The notes beneath the pieces are model-generated. The model had not been told where the DNA came from and did no database searches. It saw only the letters and a list, made by a program, of their open reading frames with translations. From a virus, in IMG/VR virus record IMGVR_UViG_3300023174_000058, positions 1 through 64,000 of that record: a stretch of 64,000 nt of DNA, one strand, 5' to 3'. A program made the translations under genes and the position numbers. Shown here piece by piece: positions 34,126 through 41,935 of the stretch (position 1 is its first letter; each line of letters starts with the position of its first letter).

Positions 34126-34165
34126 ACACTACAGGTGTCATGACAAGAGCTTGCACCTGTAGTGT
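34126..34165 (+). repeat. Perfect 12-bp inverted repeat
   Basis: ACACTACAGGTG/CACCTGTAGTGT with a 16-nt loop, just after the endolysin. No T tract follows, so it may be an RNA-stabilising 3' hairpin rather than a terminator. Confidence 0.7.
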
Positions 34166-34203
34166 CCTTATTAATCCCGCCTTGCGATAGTATCCTTGGC
34201 CCG

Positions 34204-34236
34204 ACGCCCCGCTGGAAACAGATGGGGCGTTTCTTT
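34204..34236 (+). terminator. Intrinsic terminator after endolysin
   Basis: ACGCCCC/GGGGCGT stem (34204-34210, 34224-34230) followed by TTCTTTTT. Confidence 0.85.
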
Positions 34237-34239
34237 TTG

Positions 34240-34268
34240 TTGACATCCTATGTTACATGTGGCATACT
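34240..34268 (+). promoter_or_regulatory. Promoter of the main G-D-I array
   Basis: TTGACA at 34240-34245, 17-bp spacer, CATACT at 34263-34268. Only TACCTC separates the -10 from ATG 34275, so the transcript probably starts at or next to the start codon (leaderless). Confidence 0.75.
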
Positions 34269-34274
34269 TACCTC

Positions 34275-34529
34275 ATGGATAGCATATCAGATCTTAATCG
34301 CTTTAAGAAGATGAAGCGCGGCGATATTTGGCTTGATAAAGATGGCGATTATATCCTTATCAAAGATATCTACAAAGGTTGGCAAAAAGATAAAAAAACT
34401 ATAAAATGGGTTTGTATTGATGCTATTATTTTAAGCGCTAATTCCCAAGCCTTTATTGAAGCCAGTTATCATTCTGGATACTTTATTCAAGATTATGTGC
34501 CAGATTGTATTGTAGAAAAGGTAGCATGA
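34275..34529 (+). CDS. G-D-I family member 3, head of the array
   Basis: 84 aa from ATG 34275. An 11-residue extension precedes MKRGDIWLDKDGDYILIKDI. Ends EKVA. The RGDIW opening is the most MazF/PemK-like in the array. Its own stop overlaps the next start (GCATGATG). Confidence 0.72.
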   Translation: MDSISDLNRFKKMKRGDIWLDKDGDYILIKDIYKGWQKDKKTIKWVCIDAIILSANSQAFIEASYHSGYFIQDYVPDCIVEKVA

Positions 34530-34735
34530 TGAATTCTAAATTCGACGTTGGCGATATAATTATTAAAGATTTTCCAACAGCTGATCCTAATGATTATCGT
34601 ATTATAGTTAAAAAGTATAAAGGTTCTTTCTTTAATAAACAAAGATGGTTATACGATTATTATCATCTAGGAAATAATTATTTGGATTTTGATACTGTTG
34701 ATTATGTAGACCAAACGTTTAAGAAAGTCGCATAA
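34529..34735 (+). CDS. G-D-I family member 4
   Basis: 68 aa. KFDVGDIIIKDF opening, Tyr-rich middle, ends KKVA. Starts by ATGATG overlap with member 3. Confidence 0.78.
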   Translation: MNSKFDVGDIIIKDFPTADPNDYRIIVKKYKGSFFNKQRWLYDYYHLGNNYLDFDTVDYVDQTFKKVA

Positions 34736-34944
34736 TGGATAAATATTATTATGTAACGTTGCAGGATATATGTTCTGGTGATATTTTATGCAATAGATTT
34801 AATAAGGAAGACAAATATCTTGTACTTGACGATACAATAAACTTAACATTACTTGAGATAAACACAGGTCGTTATATTAATCCGACACCATTAGATTTAA
34901 TTCATAATTTTTTAAAGGTTCTTGACGATGTTTCAAGTGGGTGA
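34735..34944 (+). CDS. G-D-I family member 5 (divergent)
   Basis: 69 aa. The motif is CSGDILCNRFNKEDKYLVLDD. Starts on the preceding stop (TAATG). The C-terminus lost the KVA ending and overlaps member 6 by 17 bp. Confidence 0.7.
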   Translation: MDKYYYVTLQDICSGDILCNRFNKEDKYLVLDDTINLTLLEINTGRYINPTPLDLIHNFLKVLDDVSSG

Positions 34945-35095
34945 TATAGTAACATATATTGATGACCTTGACGGATTTCATTATCTTGTGACAAAGATAG
35001 ATCGTCATAAAGGAATTGAATTGCTTTGCTTAGAAGACGGTAGAACAACTTGGGATACTTACAAAGCAATGGATTGCTATGAGATTTATGCATGA
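34928..35095 (+). CDS. G-D-I family member 6 (short)
   Basis: 55 aa. MFQVGDIVTYID, then FHYLVTKID, ELLCLEDG, ends EIYA. Fits the array exactly: it begins in the end of member 5 and ends by ATGA overlap with member 7. Confidence 0.78.
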   Translation: MFQVGDIVTYIDDLDGFHYLVTKIDRHKGIELLCLEDGRTTWDTYKAMDCYEIYA

Positions 35096-35301
35096 ACCCA
35101 AGACCACAGACCGGCGACATCTGGGAAATCTACGGCCCAGCAGGGTACGGTCGTCCCGTACTCGTTGTTGACATTATATTTGATAAGCAGTATAATAGCC
35201 ATGTTGCTATTATGAAACACTTGACCGGGAATCAAATAGTTTTTGAAGCTCCTATTGTTTCTATTCGTCAAGGAGTCGGCATATGGCAAAAAATAGCATA
35301 G
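35092..35301 (+). CDS. G-D-I family member 7, most MazF-like
   Basis: 69 aa. QTGDIWEIYGPAGYGRPVLVVDI closely recalls the beta1-beta2 region of MazF/PemK toxins (GDIW...RPVLVV). Catalytic or RNA-binding residues of MazF cannot be confirmed. Ends QKIA. Confidence 0.78.
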   Translation: MNPRPQTGDIWEIYGPAGYGRPVLVVDIIFDKQYNSHVAIMKHLTGNQIVFEAPIVSIRQGVGIWQKIA

Positions 35302-35483
35302 ATAGTCTATATGATATTGGCGATATAGTACTTTATTTTGGAAAACATTATTGCCTAGTTGTTGATATCCTAAACCCACCAGCGAGTAACCTAAGCGTTT
35401 ATAAAATGTTAAATCTTAAAACAGGAGTAAAACAATCTTGGTTTACACCTGACGTTGACAGGAACAGCGAGTTTATCGCATGA
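35283..35483 (+). CDS. G-D-I family member 8
   Basis: 66 aa. YDIGDIVLYFGKHYCLVVDI opening, YKMLNLKTG middle, ends EFIA. Overlaps member 7 by 19 bp with a GGAG site inside it. Confidence 0.77.
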   Translation: MAKNSIDSLYDIGDIVLYFGKHYCLVVDILNPPASNLSVYKMLNLKTGVKQSWFTPDVDRNSEFIA

Positions 35484-35677
35484 CAAACCGATTTCAAATA
35501 GGTGACATAGTATCCTTTGACCAGCCCGTAGATATTTCTTCAGGTCAATTGAGTTATTTTATAATAAGCGACATAGATTTTACTATACAAAAATATACAG
35601 CTTTACTTATAGGAACAGACGCAACGTATACATATACAATCTATACAATGGATTCAATTTTCTATAAGGTGGCGTAA
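35480..35677 (+). CDS. G-D-I family member 9
   Basis: 65 aa. RFQIGDIVSFDQP, then SYFIISDID, ends YKVA. ATGA overlap with member 8. Confidence 0.77.
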   Translation: MTNRFQIGDIVSFDQPVDISSGQLSYFIISDIDFTIQKYTALLIGTDATYTYTIYTMDSIFYKVA

Positions 35678-35871
35678 TGTTTGCTATTGGTGACATTTGG
35701 ATGTGGACCAAAAATAGTGCCGATCATCCAACCGATCCAGAATATAATTATTTTCTTATTCTTGATGATGAGTGGGGACATAAAGTTCTTTATTTAAAAG
35801 ATGGTAGATTTGCGCATTATGCAACTGGCAATTTACAATACAATAAAGTTCATCTCAAGTTTATCGCATGA
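35677..35871 (+). CDS. G-D-I family member 10
   Basis: 64 aa. MFAIGDIWMWTK, then YFLILDDE, YLKDGRFA, ends KFIA. Starts on the preceding stop (TAATG). Confidence 0.77.
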   Translation: MFAIGDIWMWTKNSADHPTDPEYNYFLILDDEWGHKVLYLKDGRFAHYATGNLQYNKVHLKFIA

Positions 35872-36143
35872 GCAAGAAAAACAAAACGCCTAAATCAATA
35901 GGCCATAAATATAAATTTAGCTATCCTCCCAAGTTTGGTAAGGGAGACATCTTGCGCTATCATGTGCATGACACAGAGGATGCAACCTTTGGTGAAGATC
36001 ACCGGATTATGATCTTAGACATCAGAGAGTATTCGCTAAGTACTGAAAAGATGTTCCAGTACCTTTGTTATTGGCTTGACGAAGGACACTATGTAGAGTA
36101 CAATACTTGGTATGTAGATTTCCACTTTACGAAGGTAGCATGA
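35868..36143 (+). CDS. G-D-I family member 11 (N-terminal extension)
   Basis: 91 aa. A basic 22-residue extension (KKNKTPKSIGHKYKF) precedes KFGKGDILRYH. HRIMILDI and a Cys/Trp-containing strand follow; ends TKVA. Confidence 0.76.
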   Translation: MSKKNKTPKSIGHKYKFSYPPKFGKGDILRYHVHDTEDATFGEDHRIMILDIREYSLSTEKMFQYLCYWLDEGHYVEYNTWYVDFHFTKVA

Positions 36144-36343
36144 TGGACGCACCAGCCAAAGGCGATATTTGGATGGATGATGAAGGCCAGTGTTTTCTTT
36201 ATCTAACAGATCCTGTTTATAGCACGGATGGTGTTTTAAGAGCAACAACGCTATGGCTAAACACGGGGCTTAAAGAAAGAAGTGAATTTAGTTTTAATCC
36301 CGAAACACTTACACTTTATTATTGGTGGACAAAGGTAGCATAA
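36143..36343 (+). CDS. G-D-I family member 12
   Basis: 66 aa from the second ATG of GCATGATG. PAKGDIWMDDEG, then FLYLTD, LWLNTG, ends TKVA. Confidence 0.75.
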   Translation: MDAPAKGDIWMDDEGQCFLYLTDPVYSTDGVLRATTLWLNTGLKERSEFSFNPETLTLYYWWTKVA

Positions 36344-36345
36344 CC

Positions 36346-36537
36346 ATGAAATATGATATTGGTGATATTGTTTATGCATCGTCTATTAATAGGCATGCGT
36401 TAATAACTAACTATCTAAAAGATGAGCACTTCCCAAAAGCTGGTTTTCTAAAGTATCAATTGTTTTGTTTAGAAGCCGGGACATTTCATGATGAAGACAT
36501 CGACAAGGCAGATGATCTTACCGTAAAGGTAGCATGA
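36346..36537 (+). CDS. G-D-I family member 13
   Basis: 63 aa from ATG 36346, two bases after the previous stop. KYDIGDIVYASS, HALITNYL, LFCLEAGT, ends VKVA. Confidence 0.77.
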   Translation: MKYDIGDIVYASSINRHALITNYLKDEHFPKAGFLKYQLFCLEAGTFHDEDIDKADDLTVKVA

Positions 36538-36725
36538 TGTACAAAAAAGGCGACATAATCAAGATGGAAGATCCTTATGGCCCTGCTGGATCGACATTTT
36601 ATAAACATTACTTGATCCTTGACACACGCCAGCATTACGTGTATAATGTTCTTTGTGTTGAAACGGGGAATGCAGATATTATGAATAAAAATTATGTTCG
36701 TAAACATGCGGAGTTTGTAGCATGA
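36534..36725 (+). CDS. G-D-I family member 14
   Basis: 63 aa (ATG 36534 or 36537). YKKGDIIKMEDP, YLILDT, LCVETGN, ends EFVA. ATGATG junction. Confidence 0.77.
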   Translation: MMYKKGDIIKMEDPYGPAGSTFYKHYLILDTRQHYVYNVLCVETGNADIMNKNYVRKHAEFVA

Positions 36726-36907
36726 GCAAACCACAGGTTGGGGACATTTGGGAATCTACTATTATTAATAAAAAGTATCTATTAGTAGAGCTTACATTTG
36801 AAGACGAAACTCATAAAACTTTCAGTGTCTTTCCTATTGGACATAACGATTCACTACTATTTGCGAATTTTTATAACGATCTAGCCGGATGGGAGTTTGT
36901 AGCATGA
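36722..36907 (+). CDS. G-D-I family member 15
   Basis: 61 aa, among the shortest. KPQVGDIWEST, KYLLVELT, ends EFVA. Resembles the - strand members at 45 and 48 kb (PQVGDIW). Confidence 0.77.
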   Translation: MSKPQVGDIWESTIINKKYLLVELTFEDETHKTFSVFPIGHNDSLLFANFYNDLAGWEFVA

Positions 36908-37095
36908 AACTCAAATACGAGAAGGGCGACATCGTAGGACTTTATGATAACTCTACAAAACAAATCTTTGAATACCTTCTTATCACAAACTTAGATTATA
37001 AATATTATCATTGCTATAGCTTGACTAACGGATGCGATAGCAAAGAAACTTTTTATGTTCTTGAGAAAGGTTTTTGGTCGGAGAAGGTAGCATGA
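36904..37095 (+). CDS. G-D-I family member 16
   Basis: 63 aa. KYEKGDIVGLYD, EYLLITNL, YSLTNG, ends EKVA. ATGA junction. Confidence 0.78.
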   Translation: MKLKYEKGDIVGLYDNSTKQIFEYLLITNLDYKYYHCYSLTNGCDSKETFYVLEKGFWSEKVA

Positions 37096-37286
37096 GCCGC
37101 AAATATAATAAGGGTGACATAATAAAAGCTGATTATCAAACTGACGGCAATATTTGGTATTTGCTTATTACCGATATACCAAAAGGTGGTTATCACTACC
37201 ACTACATTTGTTTAAATAACGGGCAGCAAGATCTAGCGGTATCAAGAATAATTGATACCTCGCCCCATTATAAATTATATGCCTAG
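37092..37286 (+). CDS. G-D-I family member 17
   Basis: 64 aa. RKYNKGDIIKADY, WYLLITDI, ICLNNGQ, ends KLYA. Very similar to member 20, marking recent duplication in this end of the array. Confidence 0.78.
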   Translation: MSRKYNKGDIIKADYQTDGNIWYLLITDIPKGGYHYHYICLNNGQQDLAVSRIIDTSPHYKLYA

Positions 37287-37302
37287 CAGTGAGGGTAGCA
37301 TA

Positions 37303-37491
37303 ATGCGCGTAAAGGTTGGCGACATCATAGGCATCAGGCATTACAGCGGCGCTGGTGTCACAGAGGGCAACTATTATCTTATTACCAAAACCCGTAATCA
37401 TTTCCGCTATGTAGCTATCTTTCTTGGGGATGGCACAACAACCGAACTAGATAAAAGTTATGTTGACAACTATGGGGTAAAGGTGGCATAA
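37303..37491 (+). CDS. G-D-I family member 18
   Basis: 62 aa from ATG 37303 after GAGGGTAGCATA. VKVGDIIGIRHY, YYLITKT, IFLGDG, ends VKVA. GC content is higher than in earlier members. Confidence 0.76.
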   Translation: MRVKVGDIIGIRHYSGAGVTEGNYYLITKTRNHFRYVAIFLGDGTTTELDKSYVDNYGVKVA

Positions 37492-37724
37492 TGCCAGCAC
37501 AGAAGCACAAGAAGATCAAAAGGGAACCAAAGTATGCGGTGGGCGACATACTCCGCATGGATTTTGGTATACTTGGTCATAAAAAAGAGCGACTTGTTTA
37601 TTATGCAATCATAACCCGGGTGGGTAAGAGCAGCTATGACTACAATTACCTAGACAATTGGGAAGATGAAACTGAAAGCCATGACTTTGTGGACGAGCAC
37701 AAAGGGATAACACTCCATGCCTAA
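37491..37724 (+). CDS. G-D-I family member 19 (basic extension)
   Basis: 77 aa. A Lys-rich N-terminus (KHKKIKREPKY) precedes AVGDILRMDF; YYAIITRVG, NYLDNWED, ends LHA. TAATG junction. Confidence 0.76.
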   Translation: MPAQKHKKIKREPKYAVGDILRMDFGILGHKKERLVYYAIITRVGKSSYDYNYLDNWEDETESHDFVDEHKGITLHA

Positions 37725-37914
37725 ATATAAACCCAAGTACAAGGCGGGCGATATATTAAAAGCAGATTACGGGGTTGATGAGAAAGTTTGGTATATGCTG
37801 ATTACAAAAGTAGGAGTAAACCTATACGACTATCTTTATTTGAACAACGGGAAGCAAAGTCAAACAGCAATCATGGCGGTTGACCGCTCCCATTATATAA
37901 GGTACTATGCCTAG
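37717..37914 (+). CDS. G-D-I family member 20
   Basis: 65 aa. KYKAGDILKADYG, WYMLITKVG, LYLNNGKQ, ends YYA. Overlaps member 19 by 8 bp. Confidence 0.78.
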   Translation: MPKYKPKYKAGDILKADYGVDEKVWYMLITKVGVNLYDYLYLNNGKQSQTAIMAVDRSHYIRYYA

Positions 37915-37928
37915 CAGTGGAGGCACTC

Positions 37929-38117
37929 ATGCCTAAGTATAATGTAGGCGACATCATAAATATAAATTATTATCCTGATGGCAGTAGTGGCTTCTATGCA
38001 CTAATAACCAGTATGGATGAGCGTACCTATTATTTCAACTATCTTGATACTTGGGAAGCTGATTGTTGGGACATTAGGATAGCAGATAGTGGATCATCCA
38101 TAACGTTCTATGCATAA
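37929..38117 (+). CDS. G-D-I family member 21
   Basis: 62 aa from ATG 37929 (GGAGGCACTC upstream). MPKYNVGDIININYY, FYALITSMD, NYLDTWE, ends FYA. Confidence 0.78.
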   Translation: MPKYNVGDIININYYPDGSSGFYALITSMDERTYYFNYLDTWEADCWDIRIADSGSSITFYA

Positions 38118-38133
38118 TAGTCGGAGCATCACT

Positions 38134-38322
38134 ATGCCTAAATATGATGTTGGGGACATTATAAAGATTACACCAATCGACGACTCTTCTAGAGCTTGGT
38201 ACGCGCTAATAACCAAAATGGATAGTAGTAGGTATTACTATTTCTATTTTGATAACGGTGATCCTGATTGGGCAGCTTTTGAAGGTCTTGATTATAGTGA
38301 CAGGATAAGCCTATATGCCTAA
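38134..38322 (+). CDS. G-D-I family member 22
   Basis: 62 aa from ATG 38134 (GGAGCATCACT upstream). MPKYDVGDIIKITPI, WYALITKMD, YFDNGDP, ends LYA. Close to member 21. Confidence 0.78.
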   Translation: MPKYDVGDIIKITPIDDSSRAWYALITKMDSSRYYYFYFDNGDPDWAAFEGLDYSDRISLYA

Positions 38323-38357
38323 ACATAATGTATAATTAGTGGCTAATTATTATAGTT

Positions 38358-38606
38358 ATGCCATCAGACAAACCATACGACCATCCAGATATCGGACCAC
38401 CACAATTTGATGTAGGCGACATAATAACATATCACATCATTACTACGGGCGGCGTAACAATAGAACATTACCATTGTCTTGTAATGGATTTATACTTTCA
38501 TCACATACAAGAACATTGGTATTATACCCTATTAAATCTAAATGGCGGCAGAACAGCAGATCATCCAACCCACCATATAGATGGGCATTTTCAACTTTTA
38601 CTTTAA
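38358..38606 (+). CDS. G-D-I family member 23
   Basis: 82 aa. A Pro/Asp-rich extension precedes QFDVGDIITYH; YHCLVMDL, LNLNGG, ends QLLL (KVA lost). It has its own 35-bp upstream gap with TATAATTAG, so it may be a separate unit. Confidence 0.72.
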   Translation: MPSDKPYDHPDIGPPQFDVGDIITYHIITTGGVTIEHYHCLVMDLYFHHIQEHWYYTLLNLNGGRTADHPTHHIDGHFQLLL

Positions 38607-38660
38607 AACTTATCAATTCTTGTATGTTTATGCTACAATGCTAAAGTTGGGGAACATTAG

Positions 38661-39572
38661 ATGGGCATGAAACAGTGTAGCATTTGTAGACAGCTAAGAG
38701 ACATCGATAAGTTTGGATATGATAGTGGCAACCCAGATGGCCGCCATCGTGAGTGCAGGGATTGCAGAAAAATAAAAGATAAACAAATAAGAAACAAGCA
38801 TAATCCAAACAATATAGATCCACGCGATTGGATAGGCAAAGAGGAACCATTCCCAAACACATCGCTTATAATTAAATCTGCCGTTCGTGGTACCCCAATG
38901 GTAAGTGGGCGTAACGGGAAAAGTTATTATAATCAAAACGTACTTGTTGATTGCCTATGCGGCATCAAAGATATATCCCTGCGAACAACCAATATTAAAA
39001 AGGGGCACACTGTATGTTGCTCCTCAACTTGCCAATATTCCGTAAGAAACCAACAGGCCAAGTTAGCCGGTGAACAGTTTATACAAAAAGCAAAACTAGT
39101 TCATGGCGAGAAGTATGACTACTCAAAGGTTGCTTATAAGAATAAGGAAACAAAAATTACAATAGGTTGCCCAAAGCACGGGGAATACCAACAAAACCCA
39201 AGCAGCCATCTTGCAGGTAGAGGTTGCACAAGATGCACAAATAGTATCTCAAGGGGCGAAACTGATTGGCTTGATAGCCTCGGCATCCCAAAAGAACAAA
39301 GAAACATATGGATCTACATAGAGGGATATGGTAAGATAAAGCCAGATGGATACGATCCCCTAACAAATACAATATATGAATACCACGGTGATTACTTCCA
39401 CGGCAATCTAAAGATATACGAACCGGACGAAATAAACCGCAACAATAAAAAAACAATGGCCCAACTGTTCCAAGACACAGTTAAGCGTAGCGCAGCAATA
39501 AGGGATGCCGGTTATAATCTTGTATCAATATGGGAAAGCGATTGGAAGAAGCAGGGGAAGGGGAACCACTAG
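38661..39572 (+). CDS. Homing-endonuclease-like protein (DUF723 repeats + EDxHD/VSR-like nuclease)
   Basis: 303 aa. An N-terminal zinc-finger (CSICRQLRDIDKF ... CRDCRK) is followed by a DUF723-like DNA-binding motif (KAKLVHGEKYDYSKVAYKN, GCPKHGEYQQNPSSHL, GRGCTRC). The C-terminal nuclease region has DGYDPLTNTIYEYHGDYFHG and ends VSIWESDWKK, as in I-Bth0305I/VSR-like enzymes. It sits between two G-D-I genes, so it is a mobile insertion in the array. Its promoter has TGCTACAAT and the leader GTTGGGGAAC. Confidence 0.8.
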   Translation: MGMKQCSICRQLRDIDKFGYDSGNPDGRHRECRDCRKIKDKQIRNKHNPNNIDPRDWIGKEEPFPNTSLIIKSAVRGTPMVSGRNGKSYYNQNVLVDCLCGIKDISLRTTNIKKGHTVCCSSTCQYSVRNQQAKLAGEQFIQKAKLVHGEKYDYSKVAYKNKETKITIGCPKHGEYQQNPSSHLAGRGCTRCTNSISRGETDWLDSLGIPKEQRNIWIYIEGYGKIKPDGYDPLTNTIYEYHGDYFHGNLKIYEPDEINRNNKKTMAQLFQDTVKRSAAIRDAGYNLVSIWESDWKKQGKGNH

Positions 39573-39591
39573 AAGGGGAAGGGGCATAGTA

Positions 39592-39813
39592 ATGCTAGAA
39601 ACAAAGTTCAAAAAGGGCGACATAATAATCCGTACAAGCGAGTGGGGCGACACAATAGCATTGGTAACAGGAGTAGAAGCCGCACAAGATACATTCCCAG
39701 ATGATTTGCCGTATTACCAATTATTGTACCTAACTAGCCCTTACTCAGAAATACCAAATAGCCAGCAACTAGCAACATGGATAGTAGATAAAATATATAA
39801 ACTAAAAAGCTAG
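39592..39813 (+). CDS. G-D-I family member 24, after the endonuclease
   Basis: 73 aa from ATG 39592. KFKKGDIIIRTSEWG, TIALVTGVE, LLYLTSP, ends KLKS. Probably the former neighbour of member 23. Upstream DNA is GGGGAAGGGG-rich. Confidence 0.72.
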   Translation: MLETKFKKGDIIIRTSEWGDTIALVTGVEAAQDTFPDDLPYYQLLYLTSPYSEIPNSQQLATWIVDKIYKLKS

Positions 39814-40514
39814 TAACCACTACCACCAGTACCAGTAGAAGGACGGCCACCACTAGGGCTACCCCTACTACCTATAGTTCTACCCCTACCCGTACCCTAT
39901 AACTATATCCATAGGTAGAGGTACCCCTAGTAGTACAGGGGAGGGGCGGCATAACAATAAAAAATATAGATAGGGATAACCATACATATAGATAAAAAAA
40001 AGTAAAACCCCTATAGCCCATATGGGAATGGGAAGGGGATAAAAAACATTAGTATAAATTATCTATAGGATCTAAAATATGGGTAGGGTAAAACTCTATA
40101 GACGGGGGATACCTACAGTAATAGAATATGGGATGCCAAATTTCACATACAATACATTGTAATTTATAAACTATATAAAAATATAGCACTTGTGGGGTAC
40201 GGAAATGCCAAGTATGAGGGGGCGGATAAAGCCTTTTCTGCCCCAAATTGGTGCAACTGCCCGAAATCAGGGCACTTTTTAGAAACAGCTATGCACATTT
40301 CCTCCCTATAAAAGGTGGCCCACACATGCTATAATAGACAAAAGGGTGCCATCCCCCCATAAAAAGGAGGGGCGATAATCCTAAATCTATATATTCTAAT
40401 CCTATTACTACAAGGCTAAAACCTCTATCCATCTTATTACAGGGATAGTATACTCCAGCATAATAGTTATGTCAATAGATGTTCCCCCTATAGAATAAAA
40501 AAAATGGGGTGGGG

Positions 40515-40589
40515 AGGGGGCTAGGCAGACGCGCAGGGCCTTTTTTTCAGCCCCCCAATAAAAGGCCGGAAACCCCGGCCTAGCCCCCC
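40515..40589. repeat. Degenerate CTAG repeat pair, convergent site
   Basis: GGGGGCTAGGC (40515) and GCCTAGCCCCC (about 40578) are perfect inverted copies ~50 bp apart, enclosing GGCCTTTTTTTC and a GGCCGG/CCGGCC hairpin next to AATAAAA. It looks like two half-copies of the GGGGCTAGCCCC element. Confidence 0.55.
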
Positions 40590-40618
40590 GTCGCAGCCCT
40601 TTTATTTTCGGCAATAGG

Positions 40619-40649
40619 AAACCCCCCGCTCCAGATAGGCAACGGGGGG
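40619..40649 (-). terminator. Intrinsic terminator for the MoxR gene
   Basis: On the - strand, CCCCCCG/CGGGGGG stem followed by TTTCC, 30 bp after the MoxR stop. Confidence 0.7.
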
Positions 40650-40678
40650 CAGCCCTAAGATAGTGTTAGCCTTGCGAC

Positions 40679-41764
40679 TTACTTCTTGGCCTTCTTGCTA
40701 CCGCCAAGGAGATCGACAACGTGCTGCTTAACGCTCTTGCCGTCCACAGTCAACTTGTGCATTTCAAGGATCAGGCCCATGATAGCGGGCGACTTGCTTG
40801 CATCGGTGTAAAACTTCATGCCCGCCTCGCTGGGCAGACGGAGGAAGAAACGGAGGACGTTATCACGCTCCTCGACCGGCATATCCTTGGAAACACGCCC
40901 GCTGGCAAGAACCTTGTCAACAAGGGCGGTGTATTCACCCAGTTTGTAACCCTTCATGCCGTCGAAACGACCGGAGAGAATATCGTCAACGGAGACAACC
41001 CGCTCCAGATTCTTGATATAGTCACGCGAGGCAAGCGCAGCCTCCATGCCGATATAACCGCTGGCGATGTTGTAATACACATCCAGCCGCGTCTTGAAAT
41101 CGTCGCCTTCAAGGATGCCCGCCTTCGTAACGGTATCCGAAAAACGCTTCCACGAACGGCGGGAGGGATAAATCTTGTTAGGCTCAAACTCCCCCTTGTG
41201 CTCCAGATGCGCGCTCTGATCGTTAATAAAGTCCACAATCAGGGGATGAATGTTACCGGCGCGGCCATAATCCAGCCAATCGCCCACAGACGGTTCAATG
41301 TCGAAAGCGGTCCAGCGGTCCAGTTCGGCCGGGTCCATGTCGTTAACCGCGTACTGGGCACCGTGCGTGCCGCCGTTCACAGCGGCGAAAATAAGCGTCT
41401 CAGGGTGCAGACGATGACCGTTGATCGTACGGGAATCCGTCAACTGGAAAATGCCCTGACGGACCTCAGTGGTGCCGCGATCCACCTCATCCAGAAAGAG
41501 GACAACGGGGCGTTCGCACGCTTCCTTGAACCAATCCGGGGGGTTCCAAGAGGTACGGTTGCCGTCGATGACGGGCAGACCCACAAGATCGCCCTCAGTC
41601 ATCTGCGAGACACGGCGCTCGACAACCGGCAGACCACGCTTCGCCGCAAACTGATAGACCAGTTCGCTCTTGCCGATACCGTGCCGCCCGCGCAGCATGA
41701 TAGGATGCTTGGCGTCCGCGATAAGGGAAACGAACGAGTTAAACGTCTTGAAGTCGATAGCCAT
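40679..41764 (-). CDS. MoxR-type AAA+ ATPase
   Basis: 361 aa from ATG 41764 (AAGGGGTAAGGTA upstream). Walker A GRHGIGKS at residues 26-33, Walker B VVLFLDEVDRG, sensor FAAVNGG, and SQMTEGDLVGLPV of the MoxR clade. MoxR ATPases work with VWA-domain partners as chaperones or activators. The next - strand gene upstream (42044-43255) is such a partner, each on its own promoter. Role in phage infection unknown. Confidence 0.9.
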   Translation of the reverse strand: MAIDFKTFNSFVSLIADAKHPIMLRGRHGIGKSELVYQFAAKRGLPVVERRVSQMTEGDLVGLPVIDGNRTSWNPPDWFKEACERPVVLFLDEVDRGTTEVRQGIFQLTDSRTINGHRLHPETLIFAAVNGGTHGAQYAVNDMDPAELDRWTAFDIEPSVGDWLDYGRAGNIHPLIVDFINDQSAHLEHKGEFEPNKIYPSRRSWKRFSDTVTKAGILEGDDFKTRLDVYYNIASGYIGMEAALASRDYIKNLERVVSVDDILSGRFDGMKGYKLGEYTALVDKVLASGRVSKDMPVEERDNVLRFFLRLPSEAGMKFYTDASKSPAIMGLILEMHKLTVDGKSVKQHVVDLLGGSKKAKK

Positions 41765-41810
41765 TACCTTACCCCTTTTTGGTGACGCTCCATACGTCAA
41801 CCGTTTGGAG

Positions 41811-41839
41811 AGAATAACCTAAGTCGCTGCCCTATGCAA
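41811..41839 (-). promoter_or_regulatory. Promoter of MoxR gene and leader hairpin
   Basis: On the - strand TTGCAT, 17-bp spacer, TATTCT. The leader then has TGACG/CGTCA closing a TATGGAG loop before the ribosome site. Confidence 0.65.
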
Positions 41840-41935
41840 CAACTTTTTTTGTTCTATCGGTAGAGTGGGCCTCTCCTGCATCCCGCTCAACCGTGAAAGG
41901 CAATATACAGGAGGCGGGCGATCCCGTCAAGCGCT

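Larger units (their letters stand above)
39814..40678. other. 865-bp gene-poor, TAGG/CCTA-rich region
   Basis: No convincing gene on either strand. 39814-40250 is low-complexity, full of CCTA, TAGG, CTATAG and GGTACCCCTA words. An extended -10 TGCTATAAT lies at about 40328-40336, followed by CCCCCCAT/AAGGAGGGG pieces but no ORF, perhaps a decayed gene or a small RNA. 40500-40650 is a cluster of terminator hairpins where the + and - blocks converge. An origin or packaging site is possible but not shown. Confidence 0.6.

Noticed and set aside
35092-35301. Calling member 7 an active MazF toxin
   Set aside because: Only the GDIW...RPVLVV strand matches; the conserved Arg/Thr catalytic region of MazF cannot be located and there is no antitoxin gene.
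33042-38606. One frameshifted long gene instead of a G-D-I array
   Set aside because: Each unit has its own start, repeats the same motif order and ends with the same KVA-like tail before a stop overlapping the next start; decay of one gene would not give this.
40721-41785. 354-aa open frame on the + strand
   Set aside because: It is the antisense shadow of the MoxR ATPase gene, whose Walker motifs are clear; long antisense frames are common in GC-rich DNA.
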